DNA of 51,737 bases, from NCBI RefSeq assembly GCF_025352015.1, contig NZ_JANXUG010000008.1, positions 1 to 51,737 of the forward strand, written 5' to 3'. The position numbers were made by a program, and so were the translations under genes. The notes beneath the pieces were generated by a model that worked only from the letters and a program-made list of their open reading frames with translations, searched no databases and had not been told where the DNA came from. This DNA comes from Flavobacterium sp. GTDB taxonomy: Bacteria > Bacteroidota > Bacteroidia > Flavobacteriales > Flavobacteriaceae. Shown in pieces: positions 19,246 to 27,169 of this stretch (within the stretch, counting starts at the first letter, position 1; every line of letters starts with the position of its first letter).

Positions 19246-19332
19246 TTTTCAAAAAATCACCATCAAATTAATTAAAATCTTGTAATCATATTAAAATATA
19301 AAATCAAATTGTAGCTTTGCATTTTTTGAAAA
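19246..19332. repeat. Perfect 12-bp inverted repeat around the wza promoter
   Basis: TTTTCAAAAAAT at 19246-19257 is the exact reverse complement of ATTTTTTGAAAA at 19321-19332. The spacer of 63 bases contains the TAGCTTTG -7 element, and the right arm begins two bases after it. The arms are A/T-rich, so chance is possible. The layout resembles an invertible promoter segment but the arms are short. Confidence 0.45.
19312..19319 (+). promoter_or_regulatory. Candidate Bacteroidota -7 element for wza-wzc
   Basis: TAGCTTTG matches the TAnnTTTG -7 consensus of Bacteroidota housekeeping promoters exactly. It lies 70 bases before the wza-like start, in one of only two plus-strand gaps above 100 bases. 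I find no clear TTG -33 element at the usual spacing; a TTG at 19280-19282 is too far upstream. It would start a separate wza-wzc transcript. Confidence 0.5.
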
Positions 19333-19389
19333 TAAATTAAGCATAACGTTTTAAAAACACTCACCCTAAAATACTGAAATCATTTATTT

Positions 19390-20151
19390 ATGTTAAAAAA
19401 AATACTCCTTTCGTTTGTTGTCTTTTTTATATTTATTTCTTGTACTAACAAAAAAGACATCCTTTATTATCAAGATTTAAAAGATAAAACACAAGCACCT
19501 ATAAACTATGTTTCAAATGAAATTCAAATAAACGACATATTATACATAAAAATTGATGCATTAGTCCCTGAATCTACAAAACCATTTAATTTAGAAATCA
19601 ATCCTACGACTGCTTTAAATATAGAAACACTAAAAGTTCAGGGTTATCTGGTGTCACAGGAAGGAACCATCGTTTTTCCAATTTTAGGAACTTTAAAAGT
19701 AGTAGGAAAAAGCACATTAGAATTACAACAAATGTTAGTGAAAATGCTTGAAGACAATGGATACATAAAAGATGCTAATGTAAATGTTAGAGTTATAAAC
19801 AGTAAAGTAACTGTTTTAGGAGAGGTAAGAAACCCAGGAACCTATAGTTTTGGGGAGCAAAATATTTCTTTAAATCAGGCTATTGGTTATGCTGGCGATT
19901 TAACTATTAACGGTATACGAAAAGACGTTTTATTGATTAGAGAAAATAACGGAACCAGAACTTATATTAAATTGGACTTGACTTCATCTAACTGGTTTAC
20001 AAGTCCTTATTATTATGTAAAACAAAACGATGTTATAATTGTTAATCCAAATGGTGCAAAAATTATGACATCCGGCTATTTGGCTAATGTAGGAAATGTT
20101 CTTGGCATAATGTCTTTTGCGCTTACACTCTTTATAATATTAAAAAAATAA
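19390..20151 (+). CDS. wza: Polysaccharide export outer-membrane lipoprotein (Wza/OPX family)
   Basis: A 253-residue protein with a lipoprotein signal: a basic and hydrophobic N-terminus ending in FISC, so Cys18 would be lipidated. The poly-export domain spans about 44-130 (QINDILYIKI, GYLVSQEGTIVFPILG), followed by an SLBB domain from about 139 (VTVLGEVRNPGTYSF). A C-terminal hydrophobic helix at 233-251 could cross the outer membrane as in Wza. It forms the outer-membrane exit for capsule or exopolysaccharide together with the Wzc-like protein encoded 6 bases downstream. It is shorter than E. coli Wza, as is usual in Bacteroidota, and seems to hold only one SLBB repeat. Confidence 0.92.
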   Translation: MLKKILLSFVVFFIFISCTNKKDILYYQDLKDKTQAPINYVSNEIQINDILYIKIDALVPESTKPFNLEINPTTALNIETLKVQGYLVSQEGTIVFPILGTLKVVGKSTLELQQMLVKMLEDNGYIKDANVNVRVINSKVTVLGEVRNPGTYSFGEQNISLNQAIGYAGDLTINGIRKDVLLIRENNGTRTYIKLDLTSSNWFTSPYYYVKQNDVIIVNPNGAKIMTSGYLANVGNVLGIMSFALTLFIILKK

Positions 20152-20157
20152 TTTTTA

Positions 20158-22572
20158 ATGGAAAACACTCAACCTGATATTCAAGACAAGCATAACAGCT
20201 TTGATTTTTTAGAACAATTCTTTGTTTATCTACGTTATTGGCATTATTTCTTAATTTCTGTAATAGTTTGCTTTTTTGTCATGAAATATTACTTAAATCA
20301 CACAGTTTCAGTATATGAATCCAAAGCAAAAGTAAAAATAATTGACGACTCTAAAAATAGCTTTATACTGCCTAATAGTCCTGTCGCATTGTTTGGGAAA
20401 AACAAAGTTAATTTGGATAATGAAATTGAAGTTTTAAAATCCTATAGAATTCTTGAACAAGTTTGTAGAGCCTTAAATTTAAATAATCAATATTTTAATG
20501 TTGGATATTTAAATAATATCGAAATCTGGAAAAATAGACCATTTACTATAGAATGGCTTGACAAATCATTAAAAATAGATGATAAATCAATTTCTTTTGA
20601 GATTGAAATAGCCAATGAAGGATATAAAGTAATTAGTTCATCATCTGGAACATCATCTAAAGTTTACCCCTTCAATTCGGTTCAGTATATAAATGGAGTT
20701 CCTTATAAACTAATTCTTCAAGTAGGAACAAATTTAGGTTCCATCAATACTAGAAAATTTTTAATTGTTCATCCAACGATTGAATCGGTTGTATTGAATT
20801 TAGCTGGAAATTTAAATATTGCAAATAGTAACAAGAATTCGGATATTCTTGTTATATCTTTAGTTGGATCTAATAAAGACAAATCAGAAGTAGTTCTTAA
20901 TGAAATTATTAAACAGTTCGACATTGATGGTTTGAATGACCGGCGATTAGTATCTCAAAGAACTATTGATTTTGTTAATGCACGTTTCAAATCGTTGGAA
21001 AGACAGTTGGACTCTGTTGAAACCGGCAAAGCTACTTTCAAACGCATTAATGCCTTAACATTTATCAACAATGATGCTTTATCAGCAACAGCGGGGAAAA
21101 TACAAGCTACTAGTGATGTTTTTCAAGTTGAAACTCAAATTGCATTGGCAAAAGTATTAGAACAAACCGTCAAAGAAGATAAAAAATTAGGATTGCTTCC
21201 AGCCAATATTGGACTGACCAATCAAGGTATTAATCAATTGATTTCCGATTTTAACATTGTTGTTTTAGAACGAGACCGTCAATCCATTAGTGGTTTATCA
21301 AACAATCCAACTATACTTTTATTAAATGGCAAATTGGCAAGCTTAAAAGAAAATGCTATTCAATCTATTAAAGCATATCAGAAAGAACTTGAAGTTTCGC
21401 TTTCTAAAAATGATTATATCAAAAAAGAAACAGGCAGTAAATTTAGTGCCATTCCTAATGATGAAAAAGTTTTGAGAGGAATAGAACGTCAGCAAAACAT
21501 TAAAGAAACATTATATTTATTGCTTTTGCAAAAAAGAGAAGAAGCAGCAATAAATTTAGCAATAACTTCTTCCTCTCTTAAAGTTGTAGATTATGCTTTG
21601 ACAGGTTCTACTCCTGTAGCACCAAAAAAAGGAACTTATTATTTGGTATCTCTACTTTTAGGAATGCTGATTCCGTTTTTGATTTTATGGATAAGTTTCT
21701 TGCTTGATGATAAACTTCACACTAAAGAGGATATTTTAAAATTAACGAGGAATAAAATTATACTTTCCGAAGTTCCTCATATTAATTCAGAAAATAAATT
21801 AACAACACTAAATGATAGATCAATTCTTGGGGAATCATTTAGGATATTAAGGACTAATTTAACTTATATTTTCCCTTTACTAAAAGAAAAAGTAGGTCAA
21901 ACTATAATGATAACTTCAACTATAAAAGGAGAAGGAAAAACATTTACCGCACTCAATTTATCGATATCTTTTTCTATAATGAATAAAAAAGTGTTGTTGA
22001 TTGGCGCGGACATGAGAAATCCTCAATTACATACGTATTTAAACATAGAAAAGAATCAGCACGGACTTCAAGATTATTTATTTGATATAAATGTTGATTG
22101 GAAAAGCACTATTAATAAAGATTGTTTAAATAATCCTAATTTAGATATTATATTATCTGGAACAATTCCGCCAAACCCAGCCGAATTATTATCAAACGGA
22201 CGTTTAGAAAAATTGGTTTCAGAGGCAAAACAAGATTATGATTTTATAATTTTAGATACACCACCAACATTACTGGTAACGGATACTCTTGTAATTTCGC
22301 ATTTAGTAGACACAACTTTATATGTAGTTAGAGCCGATTATACGCCTAAAAAAATATTAGAGTTTTCTGTAAACTTAAGCGACAAAGGAAAATTGAGGAA
22401 CATGGCTTATGTTATCAATAATGTGGGGGCTAATTATAAAAGCTTTTCTTCTTATGGCTATGATTATAAATACAATTACGCCTATGGTTACGGTTATGGA
22501 TACGATTCTGAAACGGGAACAAAAAAATCGTTGCTAGAAAAGGTTTCATCTTTCTTTAAAAGCAAAAAATAA
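20158..22572 (+). CDS. wzc: Wzc-like polysaccharide co-polymerase and tyrosine autokinase
   Basis: An 804-residue fused protein. A Wzz-type periplasmic domain lies between membrane helices at about 28-46 and 493-515. The cytoplasmic BY-kinase has E559-x2-R562-x2-R565 (oligomer contact), Walker A STIKGEGKT at 587-595, Walker A' LLIGADMR at 613-620 and Walker B FIILDTPP from 696. A C-terminal tyrosine cluster has nine Tyr at alternating positions 766-782. Cycles of Tyr phosphorylation control chain length and export with Wza. The matching phosphatase is the convergent gene just downstream; only 5 bases separate the stop codons. Confidence 0.95.
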   Translation: MENTQPDIQDKHNSFDFLEQFFVYLRYWHYFLISVIVCFFVMKYYLNHTVSVYESKAKVKIIDDSKNSFILPNSPVALFGKNKVNLDNEIEVLKSYRILEQVCRALNLNNQYFNVGYLNNIEIWKNRPFTIEWLDKSLKIDDKSISFEIEIANEGYKVISSSSGTSSKVYPFNSVQYINGVPYKLILQVGTNLGSINTRKFLIVHPTIESVVLNLAGNLNIANSNKNSDILVISLVGSNKDKSEVVLNEIIKQFDIDGLNDRRLVSQRTIDFVNARFKSLERQLDSVETGKATFKRINALTFINNDALSATAGKIQATSDVFQVETQIALAKVLEQTVKEDKKLGLLPANIGLTNQGINQLISDFNIVVLERDRQSISGLSNNPTILLLNGKLASLKENAIQSIKAYQKELEVSLSKNDYIKKETGSKFSAIPNDEKVLRGIERQQNIKETLYLLLLQKREEAAINLAITSSSLKVVDYALTGSTPVAPKKGTYYLVSLLLGMLIPFLILWISFLLDDKLHTKEDILKLTRNKIILSEVPHINSENKLTTLNDRSILGESFRILRTNLTYIFPLLKEKVGQTIMITSTIKGEGKTFTALNLSISFSIMNKKVLLIGADMRNPQLHTYLNIEKNQHGLQDYLFDINVDWKSTINKDCLNNPNLDIILSGTIPPNPAELLSNGRLEKLVSEAKQDYDFIILDTPPTLLVTDTLVISHLVDTTLYVVRADYTPKKILEFSVNLSDKGKLRNMAYVINNVGANYKSFSSYGYDYKYNYAYGYGYGYDSETGTKKSLLEKVSSFFKSKK

Positions 22573-22577
22573 AAAAA

Positions 22578-23318
22578 CTAAAATTCAAAAAAAGAATTAT
22601 TTTGAAAAGCAGCCGTCAGATAACCATAATTTTTTAGGACAATTCTCTTATGCATATATTCCAAATGTCGATTATGGTGTATATCAGAGCCAATAAAATC
22701 TATTAACCCGTTTTTTAATAATATATCAGCAATTTTAGCGACTTTCTCGCCATAGTATCCTGTTGTAGATAGCATGTTTAACTGAAAATAACATCCTGCA
22801 TTTTTCAACTTTTTATAAGCATCAAGCGAATTATGGTAAAAATTATATCTTTCAGGATGAGCCAATACGGGATGATAACCAGCTACTTGCAAATCGAATA
22901 AAATTTCGAATAATTGAATTGGAGGATTTAAATATGATATTTCTACTAAAACATAATTGTCTTTTAAAGTTAATAAAGATTTGCTTTTAAAAAGTGTATT
23001 AAATTCAGAGTCAATCATGTATTCTGCAGCAGCTTTCAAACGATTACTGATGTTAGGAATTTTTACTTCAGAAATAGTCGCTAATAAATTTTGATTTATT
23101 TGTTCGTTGGTATTTTTCCAAACATCACCCATAATATGTGGAGTGGTAATAAATTTTTTAAAACCAATTTCTTGTAAACCATTTATTAAACTTGAAGTAT
23201 CTTTAATACAAGTGGCACCATCATCTATTGCAGGTAATAAATGAGAATGAATATCAATATAATTATCTGGAATTAAATCTTTTAAAAAAGGTTTTTTTTG
23301 TTTAAAAAAATCTATCAC
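22578..23318 (-). CDS. PHP-type protein-tyrosine phosphatase (CpsB/YwqE/CapC family)
   Basis: The only convincing minus-strand gene. The PHP metal motifs are DIHSHLLPAIDDGA, TTPHIM, LAHPERY and IGSDIHH. The family dephosphorylates the tyrosine tail of Wzc-type kinases, and this gene faces wzc tail to tail. The reading frame reaches a TTG at 23339, but that codon is part of a TAATTTTG promoter-like element. I prefer the GTG at 23318 (246 residues), which gives a start close to the KKPFLKDLIPDNYIDIHSH region typical of relatives. No ATG is available before the first motif, so the exact start is open. Confidence 0.9.
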   Translation of the reverse strand: MIDFFKQKKPFLKDLIPDNYIDIHSHLLPAIDDGATCIKDTSSLINGLQEIGFKKFITTPHIMGDVWKNTNEQINQNLLATISEVKIPNISNRLKAAAEYMIDSEFNTLFKSKSLLTLKDNYVLVEISYLNPPIQLFEILFDLQVAGYHPVLAHPERYNFYHNSLDAYKKLKNAGCYFQLNMLSTTGYYGEKVAKIADILLKNGLIDFIGSDIHHNRHLEYMHKRIVLKNYGYLTAAFQNNSFFEF

Positions 23319-23336
23319 AATAGTAAATTTAGCTTG

Positions 23337-23344
23337 CAAAATTA
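23337..23344 (-). promoter_or_regulatory. Candidate -7 element for the phosphatase gene
   Basis: On the minus strand this reads TAATTTTG, an exact TAnnTTTG match, 18 bases before the GTG start at 23318. It would give a leader of only about a dozen bases. Its last three bases are the TTG that could otherwise be read as a start codon. No good -33 element is seen. Confidence 0.4.
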
Positions 23345-23377
23345 ATCAATTAAAAGCATTATATCTAAATGTTAATA

Positions 23378-23388
23378 GTTTACTAAAC
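23378..23388. promoter_or_regulatory. Small palindrome in the divergent intergenic region
   Basis: GTTTACTAAAC is a perfect 5-bp inverted repeat around one C. It lies between the minus-strand phosphatase promoter and the wzm promoter and could be an operator, but its short A/T-rich arms make chance a fair explanation. Confidence 0.2.
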
Positions 23389-23427
23389 AAATCAATTCAT
23401 TTCTTTTTCTGCACCTGTTGTAATCTA

Positions 23428-23435
23428 TATATTTG
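23428..23435 (+). promoter_or_regulatory. Candidate -7 element for the wzm operon
   Basis: TATATTTG matches TAnnTTTG exactly and lies 49 bases before the wzm ATG, in the 166-base gap between the divergent phosphatase and wzm. I do not see a TTG -33 element at standard spacing. It may drive the long downstream series of genes, which shows no other clear promoter. Confidence 0.5.
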
Positions 23436-23484
23436 CATTCAATAATTTTTATAATCACATATTTTTTCAATTAATACAGGTTTA

Positions 23485-24354
23485 ATGAAAGAAAGTAATC
23501 AATCTCAATATTGGGATTTAGTAATCAAGGGACATACTTCACTTTTTGATGTAAAGTTTAAAGACCTTTGGTATTACAGAGATTTGTTGCTTTTACTGGT
23601 AAAAAGAGATTTTATCAGTTTTTATAAACAAACGGTTTTAGGTCCGTTATGGTTTTTTATACAACCTATTTTTACAACATTAGTTTTCACATTTGTGTTC
23701 GGAAATTTAGCAGGAATAAGTACTGATGGCATACCAAAATATCTTTTTTACTTATCAGGAATTACATCATGGAACTATTTTTCGGATTGCTTGACCAAAA
23801 CAAGTACCGTATTCAGAGACAATGCAAATATTTTTGGGAAAGTATATTTTCCTAGGTTAATAATGCCATTAAGTATAGTGGTGAGTAATTTGGTTCGTTT
23901 TGGAGTTCAGTTACTTTTGATGATTTTAATGATGATTTTCTTTTATTTCAAACCAATACCTGGAACCAGTTTTCAAGTCACTACTGGTATATTTTTATTT
24001 CCTATTTTGGTACTCTTAATGGCATTACTTGGACTTGGTCTTGGATTAATTATTACCGCAATGACAACTAAATATCGTGATTTAACCTTTTTAGTCACCT
24101 TTGGAGTGCAGTTATTAATGTACGGAACAACAGTTATTTATCCGTTGAGTTATGCTAAAGAAAAAGGCTATGGCTGGATAGTGGAGTTGAATCCAATGAC
24201 AAGAATTATTGAAGCTTTTAGATATGCTTTTTTAGGAAAAGGTGATTTTACCGCTTTCACTTTACTGAATTCAATGCTGATTACACTTTCAATTTTAGCC
24301 ATAGGAATTATTGTTTTTAATAAAACCGAAAAAAACTTTGTCGACACCATCTAA
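23485..24354 (+). CDS. wzm: ABC-2 polysaccharide exporter, permease (Wzm)
   Basis: A 289-residue integral membrane protein. The start has the amphipathic segment and YRDLLLLLVKRDFISFYKQT-type coupling region of O-antigen ABC permeases, then GPLWFFIQP and about six membrane helices; TAMTTKYRD is the cytoplasmic loop before the fourth. With Wzt it moves undecaprenyl-diphosphate-linked polysaccharide across the inner membrane. Its stop overlaps the wzt start by one base (TAATG). It is the first gene after the divergent promoter region. Confidence 0.95.
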   Translation: MKESNQSQYWDLVIKGHTSLFDVKFKDLWYYRDLLLLLVKRDFISFYKQTVLGPLWFFIQPIFTTLVFTFVFGNLAGISTDGIPKYLFYLSGITSWNYFSDCLTKTSTVFRDNANIFGKVYFPRLIMPLSIVVSNLVRFGVQLLLMILMMIFFYFKPIPGTSFQVTTGIFLFPILVLLMALLGLGLGLIITAMTTKYRDLTFLVTFGVQLLMYGTTVIYPLSYAKEKGYGWIVELNPMTRIIEAFRYAFLGKGDFTAFTLLNSMLITLSILAIGIIVFNKTEKNFVDTI

Positions 24355-25610
24355 TGAGCAAACCTAGTATACATGTCGAAAATTTATCAAAAGCCTACCA
24401 AATTGGGCAAATCGGAACAGGAACTATCTCACGCGACATTGAGCGTTTTTGGTTAACAAAGATTCTTGGTAAAGAAGACCCTTTTCTGAAAATTGGACAA
24501 ACAAATGATAGAAGTGTCAAAGGAGAAAGCGATATTGTTTGGTCACTAAAAGATATAAATTTCGAAATCAAACAAGGAGAAGCCGTTGGTATTATCGGAA
24601 AAAATGGAGCAGGAAAAAGCACCTTGCTAAAGTTATTATCAAGAGTCACCAGCCCTACAATGGGGGAAATTAAAGTAAAAGGAAGAATTTCTAGTTTGCT
24701 TGAAGTAGGTACTGGTTTTCATCCAGAGTTATCAGGTAGAGAAAATATTTATCTTAATGGTACTATACTTGGAATGCGCAAAAAAGAAATTACTCAAAAA
24801 CTGGATGAAATAATAGATTTTTCTGGAGTTGAACGCTATATAGACACTCCAGTAAAGCGCTACTCATCTGGAATGTATGTTCGGCTAGCTTTTGCTGTAG
24901 CGGCTCATTTAGAAAGTGAAATTTTGATTGTAGATGAAGTTTTAGCCGTTGGTGATGCGGAGTTTCAAAAAAAATGTCTCGGTAAAATGGGAGATATTTC
25001 AAAAGGTGAGGGGAGAACTATTTTATTTGTAAGTCATAATATGGCGGCTGTGAAAAGTTTGTGTCAAAGAGGAATTGTTTTGGAAAATGGTATTTTAAAA
25101 TTTGATGGCACAACAAATCAAGCATTGACGGTCTATGATGACGCTATTAACCTTAACGTTTCGATGAAATATATTGGAGAAAAGATTATTAAAAAAGCTA
25201 TCCTAAATGAAGAAAATGATTGTGTTAAGTACAAATCACTGTTCAAACTGGATGTGTATTTTGAATCTAAAGAGGTCATTAAAAATGTGGTATTAGGGAT
25301 TGTAATCAAGGATTTTAATAATGTTGAATTAATTGGGATAAACAACAAACATTATATTTTTGACAAAATAAACCCTCATGATGTTTTAAAAGGAAAAGTA
25401 TCATTGACAATAAACGAAATTATTTTACTGCCAGGACTATACAAAATAGATATTTTTCTAGGCGATTCAACTAACGATATTGAGGTACTCAACGATGCCA
25501 TTATTTTCAATATTCAAGAATCTTTTCAAAATGAAATATTAAACAGCCTTGACTTCAGATTGAACAAAGTTTTTCATGAAAATGTAGATTGGGAATTTAA
25601 CAAAATATAA
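24354..25610 (+). CDS. wzt: ABC polysaccharide exporter, ATPase with C-terminal glycan-binding domain (Wzt)
   Basis: A 418-residue protein. The ATPase has Walker A GKNGAGKST at 82-90, signature YSSGM at 170-174, Walker B LIVDE at 191-195 and the switch His228. There is an insertion of roughly 40 residues before the Walker A strand, seen in Bacteroidota relatives. Residues from about 260 to 418 form a beta-rich domain like Wzt_C, which in E. coli O8/O9a reads the modified end of the glycan before export. This suggests a capped polymer. The next gene, after 3 bases, is a methyltransferase that could make such a cap (inference). Confidence 0.94.
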   Translation: MSKPSIHVENLSKAYQIGQIGTGTISRDIERFWLTKILGKEDPFLKIGQTNDRSVKGESDIVWSLKDINFEIKQGEAVGIIGKNGAGKSTLLKLLSRVTSPTMGEIKVKGRISSLLEVGTGFHPELSGRENIYLNGTILGMRKKEITQKLDEIIDFSGVERYIDTPVKRYSSGMYVRLAFAVAAHLESEILIVDEVLAVGDAEFQKKCLGKMGDISKGEGRTILFVSHNMAAVKSLCQRGIVLENGILKFDGTTNQALTVYDDAINLNVSMKYIGEKIIKKAILNEENDCVKYKSLFKLDVYFESKEVIKNVVLGIVIKDFNNVELIGINNKHYIFDKINPHDVLKGKVSLTINEIILLPGLYKIDIFLGDSTNDIEVLNDAIIFNIQESFQNEILNSLDFRLNKVFHENVDWEFNKI

Positions 25611-25613
25611 CGA

Positions 25614-26327
25614 ATGAATTTTTTTAGAGTAATTAATAAATGGCGCATTGCAGCTTTTCTCAAACAATCAAAACCTCAAACGGAAGAAGAATATTATGAG
25701 CAACTTTTTACGAAAAGTCAATTGTGGAGTAAACCCGGCCCTAATAATGACGAAAAATTACGATGGGATGTTATAAAAACTTTTGTTGAAACGGGAATAA
25801 ATATCTTAAACAAAGAAAATAATATTGCACTTTTAGACCTTGGCTGCGGGAGAGGTTGGCTCTCAAATTTGCTTTCTGCATACGGGAAAGTTACCGGAAT
25901 TGAACCTGTCAAACCTGTTATAGAACACGCACGAAAAATATTTCCAAAACTTGAATTTTTAGTCGGAACATCACAAACAATACTAGAAACTAGAAGTAAT
26001 AGTTTTGATTTTGTTGTTTCATCAGAAGTTATAGAACATATACCCAATGAACAAAAAGAAGTATTTATAAATGACATTGTTAAACTTTTAAAAAAAGATG
26101 GTTTTTTAATTCTAACGACTCCTCGAAAAGAAGCACAACTAGAATGGAATAAATACACATCCACAGATCAACCTATTGAAGAATGGATATCAGAATCAGA
26201 ATTAGAAACATTAGTTACCAAAAAGCATTTCAAGGTGATTGCATTAAAGCGAATTCCTCTGATTCCAAAGTTGAATTTTCCAGAAATTGATGTTTACCAA
26301 CTTTGGTTATTCCAAAAAATAAACTAA
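25614..26327 (+). CDS. Class I SAM-dependent methyltransferase
   Basis: A 237-residue protein with SAM motif I DLGCGRGW at 75-82, FDFVVSSEVIEHIP as motif II region and LLKKDGFLILTTP as motif III. It belongs to the Ubie/methyltransf_11-like group. The neighbours (Wzt upstream by 3 bases, GT2 overlapping by one base downstream) suggest that it methylates the growing or finished glycan, possibly as a chain terminator read by the Wzt C-terminal domain. No kinase or coiled-coil region as in WbdD is present. The acceptor is unknown. Confidence 0.85.
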   Translation: MNFFRVINKWRIAAFLKQSKPQTEEEYYEQLFTKSQLWSKPGPNNDEKLRWDVIKTFVETGINILNKENNIALLDLGCGRGWLSNLLSAYGKVTGIEPVKPVIEHARKIFPKLEFLVGTSQTILETRSNSFDFVVSSEVIEHIPNEQKEVFINDIVKLLKKDGFLILTTPRKEAQLEWNKYTSTDQPIEEWISESELETLVTKKHFKVIALKRIPLIPKLNFPEIDVYQLWLFQKIN

Positions 26328-27169
26328 TGAATAGATTAGTATCAGTTATTATTCCTTGTTATAACCATGCTCATTTTTTAACAGATGCACTCCAATCAGT
26401 TTTAGAACAAACTTATCAAAACTGGGAATGCATTATAGTTAATGATGGAAGTCCTGATGATACTGAAAAAATTGCCCAAGAATGGGGCAAAGCGGACAGT
26501 AGATTTCTTTATTTTAATAAAAAAAATGGAGGATTGAGTAGTGCCAGAAATCATGGCATCGAAAATTCTAGAGGAGAATATATATTAACTTTAGATGCGG
26601 ATGATAAATTTGATAAAACCTTCATTAAAAAAGGTGTACAAATTCTTGATGAAAATTCAAAAATTGGAATAGTTAGTTGTTGGGGTTTTCGTTTTATGGG
26701 CAATAAATATCTTGAACAATTTAAGCCTGATGGCAAAAACTTAAATGATTATTTATTTAAAAATGCAGCCATTGGTAATTCGCTTTTTAGGAAAAAATGT
26801 TGGGAAGAAGTAAAAGGTTTTGATCAAGAAATGAAAAATGGATATGAAGACTGGGAATTCTACATTAGAGTAAGCAAGGAAGGTTGGGAAACAAAAATTA
26901 TAAAAGAACCACTTTTCTTTTATCGTCAGCATAAAATTTCCATGAGAACTGAAGCACTAAATAAATATGATTACGAAATAAGACTTTATATTTTTAAAAA
27001 ACATAAGGATATTTACCTTAATTTTTATGACGAAATGATTTCTTTTTTCTTACAATCAATAGACTTAAATAGAAAAAACGAATTGAAAAGATTGAATTCA
27101 ATAAATTTTAGAGTAGGTCATTATATTTTGAAACCATTTCGTTTTTTTAAACAATTATTTAAAAAATGA
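26327..27169 (+). CDS. GT2-family glycosyltransferase
   Basis: I start at ATG 26327 (MNRLVSVIIPCYN); an in-frame TTG at 26303 inside the methyltransferase adds eight residues that do not fit the family. The protein is 280 residues. NDGSPDDT, RNHGIENSRGEY and DADD at 90-93 form the GT-A nucleotide and metal site, and GYEDWEFYIR is the catalytic-base region. It is an inverting transferase acting in the cytoplasm; the donor is unknown. Start and end overlap both neighbours (1 and 4 bases), which supports translational coupling. Confidence 0.9.
   Translation: MNRLVSVIIPCYNHAHFLTDALQSVLEQTYQNWECIIVNDGSPDDTEKIAQEWGKADSRFLYFNKKNGGLSSARNHGIENSRGEYILTLDADDKFDKTFIKKGVQILDENSKIGIVSCWGFRFMGNKYLEQFKPDGKNLNDYLFKNAAIGNSLFRKKCWEEVKGFDQEMKNGYEDWEFYIRVSKEGWETKIIKEPLFFYRQHKISMRTEALNKYDYEIRLYIFKKHKDIYLNFYDEMISFFLQSIDLNRKNELKRLNSINFRVGHYILKPFRFFKQLFKK

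Noticed and set aside
19245..19389. Rho-independent terminator after pglF
   Set aside because: The only long inverted repeat has a 63-base loop and A/T-rich arms; no compact GC-rich hairpin with a T-run is present.
22573..22577. Bidirectional terminator between wzc and the phosphatase gene
   Set aside because: The 5-base gap and surrounding A-rich sequence form no stable hairpin that I can see.
25718..26164. 148-residue minus-strand open frame
   Set aside because: It is antisense to the SAM methyltransferase, whose motifs are clear; the antisense protein shows no family motif.
26303..26326. TTG start for the GT2 at 26327
   Set aside because: It lies inside the methyltransferase, and the ATG at 26327 gives the normal GT2 start with a one-base overlap.
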